A stretch of 64,000 bases of DNA from Bacillota bacterium (lineage in GTDB: Bacteria > Bacillota > Clostridia > Lachnospirales > Lachnospiraceae). The number at the start of each line of letters is the position of its first letter. Positions within the stretch are counted from its first letter, which is position 1. Where the stretch lies: contig JAEZOB010000046.1 in the NCBI GenBank assembly GCA_023414355.1, positions 62,001-126,000 on the forward strand. Reading direction: 5' to 3'. The translations under genes and the position numbers were made by a program. The notes under the pieces are model-generated. The model was given only the letters and a program-made list of their open reading frames with translations, searched no databases and had not been told where the DNA came from. This document shows positions 8,908 through 17,300 of this stretch, piece by piece.

Positions 8908-9726
8908 ATGCATGTAAATGAAATAAAGGATCGGCTAGTACGTGATTTATCTCATAATGATAAGATTAAGGGAATAGGTCAAACAGGTGACATCAGCGCT
9001 GCCCTGGTACCAGGTTACAGTGATATTGATCTATTTGTATTATGCACCTCAATTCCCTCGGAGGAAGAACGCCAGAGTGTATATATCCGGTACTCGGCTG
9101 AATATTCAAATTGCATGATGAATGTTTGTCATGGTGGAATTTGGGGTTATGGAGATATCCTGATCATTGACGGAATTGATGTCATGTTTATGTATTTTAC
9201 GATTGAAGAGATGGGTCAGTATCTTGAGGAAGTTTTGCAGGGTAGACATTTAGACAGAGAAGGAGGCTTCTATCCGACCGGACGCCTTTCCAGTATCCAG
9301 AACATCAGTATTCTATATGAAGATCATGCAGAATGGACCTCCATGAAGGAAAAAGTCAATCAACCTCCCATCGATCTTTATGAGAAACTATTCAATTATC
9401 ATCTTCAACGGGTGATTGACGAAGAAGATCTGGGGCGGGTACAGCTGCGGAAAGAGATCCTGTTCTACCATAGTGTGTTGGAAAATTCTCTTGACCATTT
9501 ATTACAGGCATTGTTCGCATTAAATCTTACCTATTTTCCAAGCAGAAAGAGGAGCGAGCAATATATCGTGACTTTTCGGAATAAGCCGGAGCATTGTTAT
9601 GATAGACTTCTGAATGTAGTTAAAAATTCGGTTTCAGATAATACGATAGAACAATCCATCGAAGAATTAAGAAGCATCACTATGGAATTAGTACAACTCG
9701 GTAAAAATCTTTTCACAAATAAATAG
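8908..9726 (+). CDS. Nucleotidyltransferase-fold protein
   Basis: A 272-residue protein. Near the N-terminus, GQTGDISAALVPGYSDIDLFVL matches the pol-beta-like nucleotidyltransferase pattern, with the metal-binding D-x-D in SDIDLF and a third acidic residue in IDGIDVMFMYF. The rest is helical. Relatives include aminoglycoside nucleotidyltransferases and many uncharacterised enzymes, so a resistance role is possible but cannot be shown from sequence. The canonical G-S pair is replaced by GQTGD. ATG 8908 has GGGAGG at 8894-8899. Confidence 0.7.
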   Translation: MHVNEIKDRLVRDLSHNDKIKGIGQTGDISAALVPGYSDIDLFVLCTSIPSEEERQSVYIRYSAEYSNCMMNVCHGGIWGYGDILIIDGIDVMFMYFTIEEMGQYLEEVLQGRHLDREGGFYPTGRLSSIQNISILYEDHAEWTSMKEKVNQPPIDLYEKLFNYHLQRVIDEEDLGRVQLRKEILFYHSVLENSLDHLLQALFALNLTYFPSRKRSEQYIVTFRNKPEHCYDRLLNVVKNSVSDNTIEQSIEELRSITMELVQLGKNLFTNK

Positions 9727-9801
9727 TTCCCAAAGCAAGCAATAATCTGACATACTGGTGTCATATTAACAATGATATCATTGATGAAAAAAGGAGGGCT
9801 T

Positions 9802-10533
9802 ATGAATCAATTAGAGCAGCTGCTTAAAATCAGTGAAGAAACTATGCGTTTTATGCGTGGGAATTATGTTTTGGACGAGCAATCCAACGGCAAGAATGAA
9901 CTAAAATTTCGTCATGGTCAGAAGACGATTTTGACGATCAACATTTACGAGGATAAATTTGTCTTTCTTATAATATTCGGAAAAGCAGAACGAGAAAAAT
10001 TCGAAATGGAAAGAGAAAGCTTTTCTAAATACATGCAAGATTTTTATGATATCTCAAAGACTTACCACGATGGTAAATGGATGTTTATTGATGTCACCTC
10101 CTTGGATATCCTTGATGAAGTGAAACATTTAATCCTGATTAAGAAGAAGCCAAATCGCAAACCTTTTCCGAAAGAGAACGCCGTATTCGGAAAATGCGGT
10201 CATAGGTGTGATTTATGCATCCACTATATCGGAGGCACGATCAGCGATACTTTCCGGGAAGAGTTGAAAATACGATTATCAAGAGTATATGGTAATGCTG
10301 ATTGGGCAATGCAATGTTCGGGTTGCGGTACATCAGGTTGTCACACCAAAGATGAACTATGTTATCAGCTGAAATGTGCAGCTGATAAAGGGTATGATAC
10401 CTGCGTATCTTGTAACCAATACCCTTGTACCAATGCTACTGCTGCGTATTCTAAGATTGAAGCGAAAAGTATTCTTGCAGATGATGTGACTTGGGCAATT
10501 TTACCGTATGTACCTTACCAGTACGGAAATTAA
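9802..10533 (+). CDS. DUF3788-DUF3795 fusion protein
   Basis: A 243-residue protein. Residues 1-120 resemble DUF3788 (KNELKFRHGQKTILTINIYEDKFVFLIIFG). Residues about 130-230 are a cysteine-rich DUF3795-like region with FGKCGHRCDLCIHYI, QCSGCGTSGCH, CYQLKCA, and CVSCNQYPC. The cysteines probably bind zinc or an Fe-S centre. Functions of both families are unknown. AAGGAGG at 9791-9797 fixes the start at 9802. It is followed 26 nt later by a small gene on the same strand. Confidence 0.7.
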   Translation: MNQLEQLLKISEETMRFMRGNYVLDEQSNGKNELKFRHGQKTILTINIYEDKFVFLIIFGKAEREKFEMERESFSKYMQDFYDISKTYHDGKWMFIDVTSLDILDEVKHLILIKKKPNRKPFPKENAVFGKCGHRCDLCIHYIGGTISDTFREELKIRLSRVYGNADWAMQCSGCGTSGCHTKDELCYQLKCAADKGYDTCVSCNQYPCTNATAAYSKIEAKSILADDVTWAILPYVPYQYGN

Positions 10534-10559
10534 AACTAAAACTTGAGGAGGGATGCGAA

Positions 10560-10916
10560 ATGTCATTTTCAGAGGTTAAATTATTTCAGGTAAAGCCTGA
10601 TAAACTCGATGAATTCGAGAGTCTCGCAAAGGAAATGCTGGCACTGCAAAAAGAACTTGTCGGGAACCTTGATATAAAATACATGAAAAGATTTTTTATC
10701 TTTGATAAAATTGGAGAGATGCCAAGACCACTAACGAAAATTGTTAGGTGCGTTAAGTACTACTCGTATTGGCAATTTGATACAATCGAGAACTATTCCG
10801 CCGCAACCTCATGGTTCTTCGATCATTTCGAGAAAAGATTGGCCAAATTACTCATTATGCCCTTTGATATTATGTGTGGAGAAAGTATCGAGGAAAGTTG
10901 CCAAGAGATGGTATAA
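10560..10916 (+). CDS. Small dimeric alpha-beta barrel-like protein
   Basis: A 118-residue protein starting MSFSEVKLFQVKPDKLDEFESLAKEML, then a KIVRCVKYYSYWQFDTIENY strand pair and a FDHFEKRL helix. The order resembles antibiotic-biosynthesis-monooxygenase and EthD-type ferredoxin-like barrels, but I do not recognise the family with certainty. GAGGAGGG at 10545-10552 sets ATG 10560; the longer frame from 10491 overlaps the previous gene and has no ribosome site. It is probably co-transcribed with the DUF3795 gene. The 190 nt after it hold only a weak AACCGG hairpin. Confidence 0.5.
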   Translation: MSFSEVKLFQVKPDKLDEFESLAKEMLALQKELVGNLDIKYMKRFFIFDKIGEMPRPLTKIVRCVKYYSYWQFDTIENYSAATSWFFDHFEKRLAKLLIMPFDIMCGESIEESCQEMV

Positions 10917-11107
10917 GCTTGTTTTTAATTGTAACCGGTGTGAGTACGTTTAAAAATGCCGGTTGCATCTGTGTGAATCAATAAGTATCGCAAGCCTTTG
11001 CACTGCCTCTCATAAGCCAGACCGAAAAGTCCAACATCTTTGAGATCCGTCAAAAGCCTGCGATATTTTTACGTTCTATCTTATACAAACAAAATTATAT
11101 TATGAAC

Positions 11108-11869
11108 TTAGTCTATCAGTTTTCTAGAGACAAGCAGGAAGCGATGCTCCTGACTTTCGATAAATCCATACTTCTCCATCCTTCTTTGAAGCTCACAAAG
11201 CTTCAGATAACAACCTTCTACAGAGAAGCCGGGAAATTCCCAGGGAATGATTTTAGCGAAATAGACGATAGCACCAACATCAAAGAATCGAAGGGACGGA
11301 TATTCCTCTCCTGTCATTAAAATCTCGAAGCCATGGTCTAGAAAGCTCTTTTTCTCACTCTCCAGAGCAAACCCGGAATACTGAAGCACAAAATCGTCGA
11401 TTAGAAACTGTGAAAGCACTTCGTTATTGCTCCCTCCCACCTGCTGGGTAATAAACATCCCTCCGTGCCTTAGAACACGTCGCACCTCATCCAAATCATA
11501 GGCTTCATGTCTGCTGATCACGATATCGAAGGAAGAATCAGCATAAGGAAGATTATGATCTGATATGGGTTTTCTCACAGTAATACCTAGAGGCTCCAAC
11601 TTTCTCTTGCAGAGCTGGTAATTTGGTTCCCAGCTTTCTGTGATTGAAGTATTATGATAGAGGTGTCCAAGCGTTAATAGGAATTCTCCTCCACCAGTGC
11701 CCAGATCAAGTAGTTGCTTCTCAGGTGATAGATACTGTTGCACAATTTTTGCATAGTCCCAAGATAAAGGGGCTTCTTCCCATCTGTTCTCAAGTCTAGT
11801 GAAATCCCAACCCGAGAAAGCGGCCTGTTCCTCAGATAGCCATAGTTGTTTTAGTTCTTCATTTTTCAT
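11108..11869 (-). CDS. Class I SAM-dependent methyltransferase
   Basis: A 253-residue protein with the Rossmann methyltransferase core. Motif I is LLDLGTGGGEFLLTLG near residue 58, an acidic ESWEPNY ends strand 2, SSFDIVISRHEAYDL is motif IV, and HGGMFITQQVGG is the post-motif. The short LWLSEEQAAFSGWDFTRLENRW lead resembles small-molecule methyltransferases rather than rRNA enzymes. The substrate is unknown. An AAAGGAG site precedes ATG 11869. The leader contains a long hairpin at 11941-11997. Confidence 0.85.
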   Translation of the reverse strand: MKNEELKQLWLSEEQAAFSGWDFTRLENRWEEAPLSWDYAKIVQQYLSPEKQLLDLGTGGGEFLLTLGHLYHNTSITESWEPNYQLCKRKLEPLGITVRKPISDHNLPYADSSFDIVISRHEAYDLDEVRRVLRHGGMFITQQVGGSNNEVLSQFLIDDFVLQYSGFALESEKKSFLDHGFEILMTGEEYPSLRFFDVGAIVYFAKIIPWEFPGFSVEGCYLKLCELQRRMEKYGFIESQEHRFLLVSRKLID

Positions 11870-11940
11870 ATCATTCTGCTCCTTTTAATTTAGTCATAGA
11901 TAACAAGCTGAAATGGTTTATTTCACTTGTCAAAAATTAA

Positions 11941-11997
11941 TCGGTGCAGTGCTGACAGCGTCAGATACTCGATGCAATGGCTGTCTTACTGCACCGA
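11941..11997 (-). other. Hairpin in the methyltransferase leader
   Basis: A 10-bp perfect outer stem (11941-11950 with 11988-11997) has a second inner GACAG/CTGTC pairing. There is no T-run on either side. It lies 72-128 nt upstream of the start at 11869, so it could fold in the leader RNA or be a DNA operator. The remaining intergenic DNA to 12117 shows nothing else I recognise. Confidence 0.45.
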
Positions 11998-12117
11998 GCT
12001 GTTATCTCGCATCTTCAACATCATGTTTTCTTCCTTTCCTGACTTATCGACAATGTAACGCTGATAAGCATGTTAATAGGAAAATTATAGCACATGCAGC
12101 TTTTTACAGCAATCGAA

Positions 12118-12192
12118 ATGGTACTTAATATATGCTGATTGATGGTACTTAATATATGCTGATTGATGAATGGCTCCTATCTATGCTGATTG
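12118..12192 (+). repeat. 24-bp tandem repeat (two exact copies plus a degenerate third)
   Basis: Copies at 12118-12141 and 12142-12165 are identical (core TACTTAATATATGCTGATTG). The third, 12166-12192, keeps only the TATGCTGATTG end. The last copy supplies the first bases of the -35 box of the next promoter. Confidence 0.85.
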
Positions 12193-12218
12193 ACTTCATT
12201 TATCAGTAAAAGTATAAT
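12190..12218 (+). promoter_or_regulatory. Sigma-A promoter for the FakA-domain/UvrA-like operon
   Basis: TTGACT (12190-12195), a 17-bp spacer and TATAAT (12213-12218). Transcription would begin near 12225, about 113 nt before the first gene. The -35 overlaps the end of a tandem-repeat array, which may bind a regulator. Confidence 0.75.
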
Positions 12219-12337
12219 AATACATACAACCAATTCCAAAACGGACCAAATATTCAGTGGTATTACATTAAAATAAGCTTTTTATGATATATAACTATCA
12301 TAGTAGGTAAAAAGTATAATTTTCGGAGGGAAATAGA

Positions 12338-12589
12338 ATGCTGGAATTTAGATATGATACACAGCTATTAATAGAAGGAAAAAACCTGGATGAAGAAATA
12401 ATCTATGATTATTTTACCGGCAATTTCAAAGGAGATTGCTTATTGGCTGTAGGGGATGAGGAATTAATCAAAATTCATTTCCATACGAACGAACCCTGGA
12501 AAGTACTCGAGTACTGTTCCACACTGGGTGAAATCTATGATATCGTGGTTGAGGATATGGATCGGCAGGCAAGAGGTCTGCAAGGATAA
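12338..12589 (+). CDS. Stand-alone FakA/DAK2-associated middle-domain protein
   Basis: An 83-residue protein that aligns from memory with the middle region of FakA-type fatty acid kinases (YloV). It has Y-D-T-QLLIEGKNLDEEIIYDYF, GDCLLAVGDEELIKIHFHTNEPWKVLEYCSTLGEI, then IVVEDMDRQ. In full-length FakA the sequence between the DAK2 kinase and the EDD-like domain reads like this. Here neither kinase nor lipid-binding domain is present, so it is a solo domain and possibly regulatory. GGAGGG at 12325-12330 is a clear ribosome site. A UvrA-like gene follows 62 nt later on the same strand. Confidence 0.6.
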   Translation: MLEFRYDTQLLIEGKNLDEEIIYDYFTGNFKGDCLLAVGDEELIKIHFHTNEPWKVLEYCSTLGEIYDIVVEDMDRQARGLQG

Positions 12590-12651
12590 TAAATATGAGG
12601 CAAGATGACAGCACAGACGGAGTGTTAACACAGTACTTATGGAGGTAAGGC

Positions 12652-15099
12652 ATGTCAAATATCGAAATCATCAGGGCATATGAAGGTAATTTAAAGGATA
12701 TCTCTCTGAATATTCCCAAAAACAAGCTGGTTGTCTTCACCGGTCTTTCGGGCTCCGGTAAATCGACTCTGCTCATCGATGTCCTATTTAACGAATGCCA
12801 GAGGCAGTACCTGGAAGCCATCACCTTGCAGGGTATTCATAAGCCAAAAGTAGAACGCATCCGCGGAGCTTCCCCGGCGATTGCAATTACACAAAAAGAT
12901 GTCAACAGTAATCCCAGGTCCACCGTAGGAACCTTGACCGATCTTTATACAGATCTTCGTATGGTATATGAAAAGCTGGGAACGAGGAACTGTCCTCATT
13001 GTGGGGAACTAATTTCAGCCGGAGACTGTATCGAAGAAACCGAGAAGCAGGGTGATGATTTTTATGTCTATATGTTTTGCTGTAAATGCGAAAAAAGGAT
13101 GGATAAGGTTACGCGAACGCATTTTTCCTTTAATACACGGGAGGGCGCGTGCTCTACCTGTGAAGGCTTAGGTAAAATCCATTCCATCCGGAAGGAACGC
13201 ATTGTGAATGAAGCTCTTTCCTTGGAGGAGGGCGCAGTAAGCTACTGGGAGAAGCTCTACGGTACCTATCAGATTTCCGTACTTTATGCCGCCTTTTCAC
13301 ACTATGGGATTCCCATCCAACCGGGCACCCCAGTGAAGGAATTTAGTGAAGTACAGAAAGCGATTCTGTATGACGGAATGAATTGTGATTTGGTGAAAAA
13401 GAACTTCCCCGATCAGAAGCCTCCTAAAACTGTGATTGCAGGCAATTTCGAGGGTGTGCTGTCGGTACTCTGGCGCCGGTTAGCCGAAAAGAATGGAAAT
13501 GCAAAGCAACTGGAGGATTATTTTGATATTGTAGAATGCCCCGATTGTAAGGGTGAAAGGCTTTCGGAATTAAGCAGAAGCATTTTGGTAAATGAGACAC
13601 GACTGCCACAGCTATCCCAATTTTCTCTGGAACAGCTCAAACAGTGGGTTAATGACTTAACAGCTACATTGACAGCTCAGCATACGGAGCTTGTCAATGC
13701 CTATCTGCTTGACCTAAACACCAAGCTCACACGCTTAATCAATGTAGGGCTGGGTTATCTCACTGTCGATCGGCAGATTATCACTTTATCGGGTGGAGAA
13801 ATGCAGAGGTTAAGGCTTGCCGCATTACTGGATTCCGATCTGTCCGGGGTAATCTACATCCTGGACGAGCCAACCGTCGGTCTCCATCCCAAGGATACGG
13901 CGGGGTTAATCAGTATCCTTCAGAGATTACGCGACTTGGGGAACTCCGCACTCGTCATCGAGCACGATGAGGATGTCATGGCTGCTGCGGACTTTATCAT
14001 AGATATCGGTCCCGGCTCCGGGAAATACGGCGGTGAAATCGTTGCTGCCGGAACCCTGGAGGAGATTAAGCAAGCGGATGCTTCCGTTACAGGAAAATAT
14101 CTAAGCCTTCCGCATCCCGGGAAAACCAAATTCAGAAAAGAGATTGGTACGATACACATCCAATCCGCAAATAAATTCAATCTGAAAAACATCAATGTCA
14201 CGATACCTGTCGGATGCCTCACTTCCATAACCGGGCCTTCCGGCTCCGGAAAATCCACTTTAGTCTATGAGGTACTGGCACAGAATGAGCAGCTCTCACA
14301 AAATAATCGGGTGATCGGCCTTGCGCAGTTCGATGGGGTCATCAAGATTGAGCAATCGCCAATCACCAGGATGAAGCGCTCCAATGTGGCAACGTATTCG
14401 GAGGTCTACTCGGAAATCAGAACCATCTATGCCAAAACCGAAGCTGCAAAACAAGCGGACTTGACCGCAAAGCATTTTTCCTTCAACTCTCCCGGCGGAA
14501 GATGCGAGAATTGTGAGGGTCTGGGTTATGTGGAAAGCAATATGCTGTTCTTTAGCAATACAGAGGTGGTTTGCCCGGTCTGCAATGGCAATCAGTTCAA
14601 TGATAACGTATTGTCAGTACGATACAGAAATCAATCCATCAAGGATGTTCTGAAATTGTCTGTGGAGGATGCAGCCCATTTCTTTGAGGATCAACCCCAG
14701 ATTCTTCGAATCCTGAAGCTTCTAATCGATGTTGGGCTTGGATATCTGGAACTGGGGCAATCTCTTACCACTTTGTCAGGAGGGGAAGGTCAACGCCTGA
14801 AGCTTGCTAAGGAATTGATCGGTAGCAGCTCAGGAAAAAGAAATCTCTATTTATTGGACGAACCCACCACAGGCTTGCATCCGAAGGATATCGAACATTT
14901 TCTGGTTCTTTTGAACCGGATGGTGGATGCGGGCAACACAATCGTGGTTGTAGAACATAATCAGCAAATCATCAGAAACAGTGACTGGGTCATCGATCTT
15001 GGCCCTGAGGGTGGAGAAAAGGGCGGTGCGGTAATATTTACAGGAACTCCCGAGGAAATGAAGACCTCAAGTAGCAGTGTGACAGCCAGGTACTTATAG
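12652..15099 (+). CDS. Short UvrA-like (class II) ABC ATPase
   Basis: An 815-residue protein with two UvrA-type ATPase modules. Walker A GLSGSGKSTL is at about 31-40 and GPSGSGKSTL at about 528; LSGGE signatures are near 378 and 708; Walker B segments are YILDEPTVGLHP and YLLDEPTTGLHP. Zinc knuckles (CPHCGE...CCKC, CSTCEGLG, CENCEGLG...CPVCNG) are kept. At 815 residues against about 940 for UvrA, the stretch after the first knuckle is too short for the UvrB-binding domain. Such class II proteins are linked to damage tolerance or drug resistance. A TipAS-type MerR gene lies just downstream, convergent. Confidence 0.88.
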   Translation: MSNIEIIRAYEGNLKDISLNIPKNKLVVFTGLSGSGKSTLLIDVLFNECQRQYLEAITLQGIHKPKVERIRGASPAIAITQKDVNSNPRSTVGTLTDLYTDLRMVYEKLGTRNCPHCGELISAGDCIEETEKQGDDFYVYMFCCKCEKRMDKVTRTHFSFNTREGACSTCEGLGKIHSIRKERIVNEALSLEEGAVSYWEKLYGTYQISVLYAAFSHYGIPIQPGTPVKEFSEVQKAILYDGMNCDLVKKNFPDQKPPKTVIAGNFEGVLSVLWRRLAEKNGNAKQLEDYFDIVECPDCKGERLSELSRSILVNETRLPQLSQFSLEQLKQWVNDLTATLTAQHTELVNAYLLDLNTKLTRLINVGLGYLTVDRQIITLSGGEMQRLRLAALLDSDLSGVIYILDEPTVGLHPKDTAGLISILQRLRDLGNSALVIEHDEDVMAAADFIIDIGPGSGKYGGEIVAAGTLEEIKQADASVTGKYLSLPHPGKTKFRKEIGTIHIQSANKFNLKNINVTIPVGCLTSITGPSGSGKSTLVYEVLAQNEQLSQNNRVIGLAQFDGVIKIEQSPITRMKRSNVATYSEVYSEIRTIYAKTEAAKQADLTAKHFSFNSPGGRCENCEGLGYVESNMLFFSNTEVVCPVCNGNQFNDNVLSVRYRNQSIKDVLKLSVEDAAHFFEDQPQILRILKLLIDVGLGYLELGQSLTTLSGGEGQRLKLAKELIGSSSGKRNLYLLDEPTTGLHPKDIEHFLVLLNRMVDAGNTIVVVEHNQQIIRNSDWVIDLGPEGGEKGGAVIFTGTPEEMKTSSSSVTARYL

Positions 15100-15165
15100 C
15101 TACCGGCCGATATCAAAAAACAAAAAACAGGACTGTTTTTAATAGTATTTGACTAAAAAGCGAAC

Positions 15166-15203
15166 GGACTTGCTTCCCTACATACCCGTTGGAAGGCAAG
15201 TCC
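15166..15203. terminator. Hairpin between convergent UvrA-like and MerR genes
   Basis: GGACTTGCTTCC (15166-15177) pairs with 15191-15203, with one bulged G. T-rich sequence follows only weakly. A short A-rich/T-rich dyad at 15123-15140 may add to termination of the UvrA-like transcript. Confidence 0.4.
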
Positions 15204-15278
15204 ATTTGCGTCATAAGCCTTAATGGTCCAAGTCAATCACAATTGCTTAACTCCGAGAATATTCTATTAGTTTGAGCC

Positions 15279-16121
15279 TTAATGCTTCGTATCATAATAT
15301 TCCATTGCTTTACCGACAAATACCGAGGAACCTTCCCCATAGATTTTATCCATAGCTTTGATAATCTCTTCCACTTCTGCATATCCATGGTAGATATTGC
15401 GAAACATTTCACTGATATCCTCCATTTGGCATAGCTCCTGAAATATACTCTTCCATTTGGCGATCAGCGGTTCCAGCTCCGGATGACTCACATCGTTCTG
15501 CTCTTTATAGGAAGCAAGCTTTTGGAAGGTATCATCCAATTTCATCTGTAATTTTCCCATGCCTTCCCTTGGGATGGGCGGTGCCTCCTTCAGTGCTTCG
15601 ATATATTTTTTCACGCTCCCGTAATACTTAATCGCAGATTCCTTTACCCTATCCTCATGCTCCATCATGTTACTGATAAACCCTTCGAGGCTTCCATATT
15701 GTTTGATTAAGACTTGTTGGTATTCTTCGTCAATCAGCATCAGTCTGTTCCTGATTACTTCTTCCAACTCATTATGTTCAAATATACTGAAATCCAAGAT
15801 ATCCTCTCCTTTTAGGATTTGATCCATCTGTTCAATCAGTCTGGTCAAGCGGTTTCTCTTCGCGAGGAGTAATTCCATCTGATCCCTGATTGCCTCCTTA
15901 CGGTCGAAATCAGGCTGATTCAATATGTTCATTATTGTTTTCAGAGGCAAATCCATCTCTTTAAAAAACATGATCTGCTGCAACCGCACAAGCGAAGCCT
16001 CGTTGTACTTCCGATATCCGTTTGCCTCGACGCAGCATGGTTTCAATAATCCAATCTTATCATAATAATGTAATGTTCTTATACTACTACCGGTGAAAAT
16101 GGCCAATTCATGAATAGTCAT
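15279..16121 (-). CDS. MerR family regulator with TipAS-like ligand domain
   Basis: A 280-residue regulator. Residues 1-70 form the MerR winged helix (MTIHELAIFTGSSIRTLHYYDKIGLL and NGYRKY), followed by a coiled-coil dimerisation helix. Residues about 140-275 are helical, with EHEDRVKESAIKYYGS and PELEPLIAKWKSIFQELC, resembling the TipAS antibiotic-recognition domain (as in TipA, Mta, SkgA). ATG 16121 has GGAGGG 6 nt upstream. Its own promoter has a 19-bp spacer occupied by a perfect palindrome, typical of MerR activation. Induction by a thiopeptide-like or other drug is inferred only. Confidence 0.85.
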   Translation of the reverse strand: MTIHELAIFTGSSIRTLHYYDKIGLLKPCCVEANGYRKYNEASLVRLQQIMFFKEMDLPLKTIMNILNQPDFDRKEAIRDQMELLLAKRNRLTRLIEQMDQILKGEDILDFSIFEHNELEEVIRNRLMLIDEEYQQVLIKQYGSLEGFISNMMEHEDRVKESAIKYYGSVKKYIEALKEAPPIPREGMGKLQMKLDDTFQKLASYKEQNDVSHPELEPLIAKWKSIFQELCQMEDISEMFRNIYHGYAEVEEIIKAMDKIYGEGSSVFVGKAMEYYDTKH

Positions 16122-16142
16122 CCTTTTCCCTCCTTCCACTTA

Positions 16143-16173
16143 AGATTACACTATGACCTAAGGTCATAGTCAA
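16143..16173 (-). promoter_or_regulatory. MerR-type promoter with 19-bp spacer and palindromic operator
   Basis: On the minus strand, TTGACT (16168-16173) and TAATCT (16143-16148) are separated by 19 bp. The spacer is filled by a 21-bp dyad (16150-16170, ACTATGACCT, central A, then its complement). Over-long spacers with a central dyad are the hallmark of promoters activated by MerR-family DNA distortion. Confidence 0.85.
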
Positions 16174-16327
16174 TAAATATTTTACAGTTTTTACAATTGT
16201 TCATTTGTAAAAATTATTCTAAGCTCTATTGCCCGGTATTTAAAAAGCTGGGATTTCATTCTTGCCATTCCCGGACAATCAGTTATAATGAAGCTATATC
16301 TGTCATACAGGTCACAAGCTTTATTGC

Positions 16328-16357
16328 TTGCATTGCAAATGAGTTATAGATTATACT
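16328..16357 (+). promoter_or_regulatory. Possible promoter for the second MerR gene
   Basis: TTGCAT (16328-16333), an 18-bp spacer and TATACT (16352-16357). It lies inside the longest open frame, which supports the later start at 16414. Confidence 0.4.
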
Positions 16358-16413
16358 CAGAAAAACCAGTATCGACACTCGGTTTTCTGGTGTTAGAAGG
16401 AATGGAGAATGGT

Positions 16414-17229
16414 ATGTTAAGAATAGGTGATTTCTCACATCTGACCGGAATCAGTATCCATATGCTCCGTAACTATGATAAGATCGGTCTGCTGAAGCCG
16501 GATTTGACAGACAAATGGAACGGTTACCGATATTATAGTGAACGTCAGCTTGTATTTGCAAATCAGCTTCAAGTCTTAAAAGGCCTTGGATTTGGACTGC
16601 AGGAAATTGCAGCAATTCATATCCAATATGAATCCAATACGGATATCATCGACTTTGTACAAAAGAAAAAGGGGGAGAAGCTCGAAGAATTACATAGAAT
16701 TGAGGAGCAGATCACTCGCATGGACCAGGCAATACGCGATCTAAAAAAGCAGGATGAGTATGCACTTTCTGTCGTGATTAAAAAAATCCCTTCCAGAAAG
16801 GTCGCAAGCTGTAGAGGAATATTGAGTAAATTCTCTGATGAAGGTTTACTATGGGAGGAATTAACAGAAGTCTGTCAACAATTGGGCGTCCGCTTTACAG
16901 ATGCTGAATATGCATTTTCGATTACTCATGCGCATGATCCTGGAGCTTCAAAAATCGATACAGAAGTGCAGCGAGTAGTTGATAAACTGCACCCTGATAC
17001 GGAGAGAGTACGTTTCTTTAAGATCGATGAATGCATAGCGGCAACCGTTGCTTTTGAAGGAGTGTATAATAAAATAGGCGATGTGATGCAGTATATGGAG
17101 GATTGGCTCAAAGAAAACCATTACGAATGCACAGAAAAGCCGTTTTCCACTTACTATATATCTCCGGATAATGAGACAAACCCAGATAACTTCATTACCG
17201 AGATTTGTTTCCCCATAAAAAAAGTATAA
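16414..17229 (+). CDS. MerR family regulator with GyrI-like effector domain
   Basis: A 271-residue protein beginning MLRIGDFSHLTGISIHMLRNYDKIGLL. It has a MerR winged helix to about residue 70, a coiled coil (EELHRIEEQITRMDQAIRDL), and a GyrI-like effector domain from about residue 120 (IKKIPSRKVASCRG ... TYYISPDNETNPDNFITEICFPIKK). The BmrR-like layout suggests a multidrug or small-molecule sensor. ATG 16414 follows GGAG by 6 nt. The open frame extends to 16288, but those residues look non-coding and contain a candidate promoter. Divergent from the TipAS-type gene. Confidence 0.85.
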   Translation: MLRIGDFSHLTGISIHMLRNYDKIGLLKPDLTDKWNGYRYYSERQLVFANQLQVLKGLGFGLQEIAAIHIQYESNTDIIDFVQKKKGEKLEELHRIEEQITRMDQAIRDLKKQDEYALSVVIKKIPSRKVASCRGILSKFSDEGLLWEELTEVCQQLGVRFTDAEYAFSITHAHDPGASKIDTEVQRVVDKLHPDTERVRFFKIDECIAATVAFEGVYNKIGDVMQYMEDWLKENHYECTEKPFSTYYISPDNETNPDNFITEICFPIKKV

Positions 17230-17239
17230 TACCCTATTG

Positions 17240-17260
17240 ACCCTCGTATAATGCGAGGGT
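17240..17260 (+). terminator. Weak terminator after the MerR/GyrI gene
   Basis: ACCCTCG and CGAGGGT form a 7-bp stem around a 7-nt loop, followed by TTATGCTTTATTT rather than a continuous T-run. Confidence 0.45.
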
Positions 17261-17300
17261 TTATGCTTTATTTACACTAAATACAAGGAGAGATAAAGCA

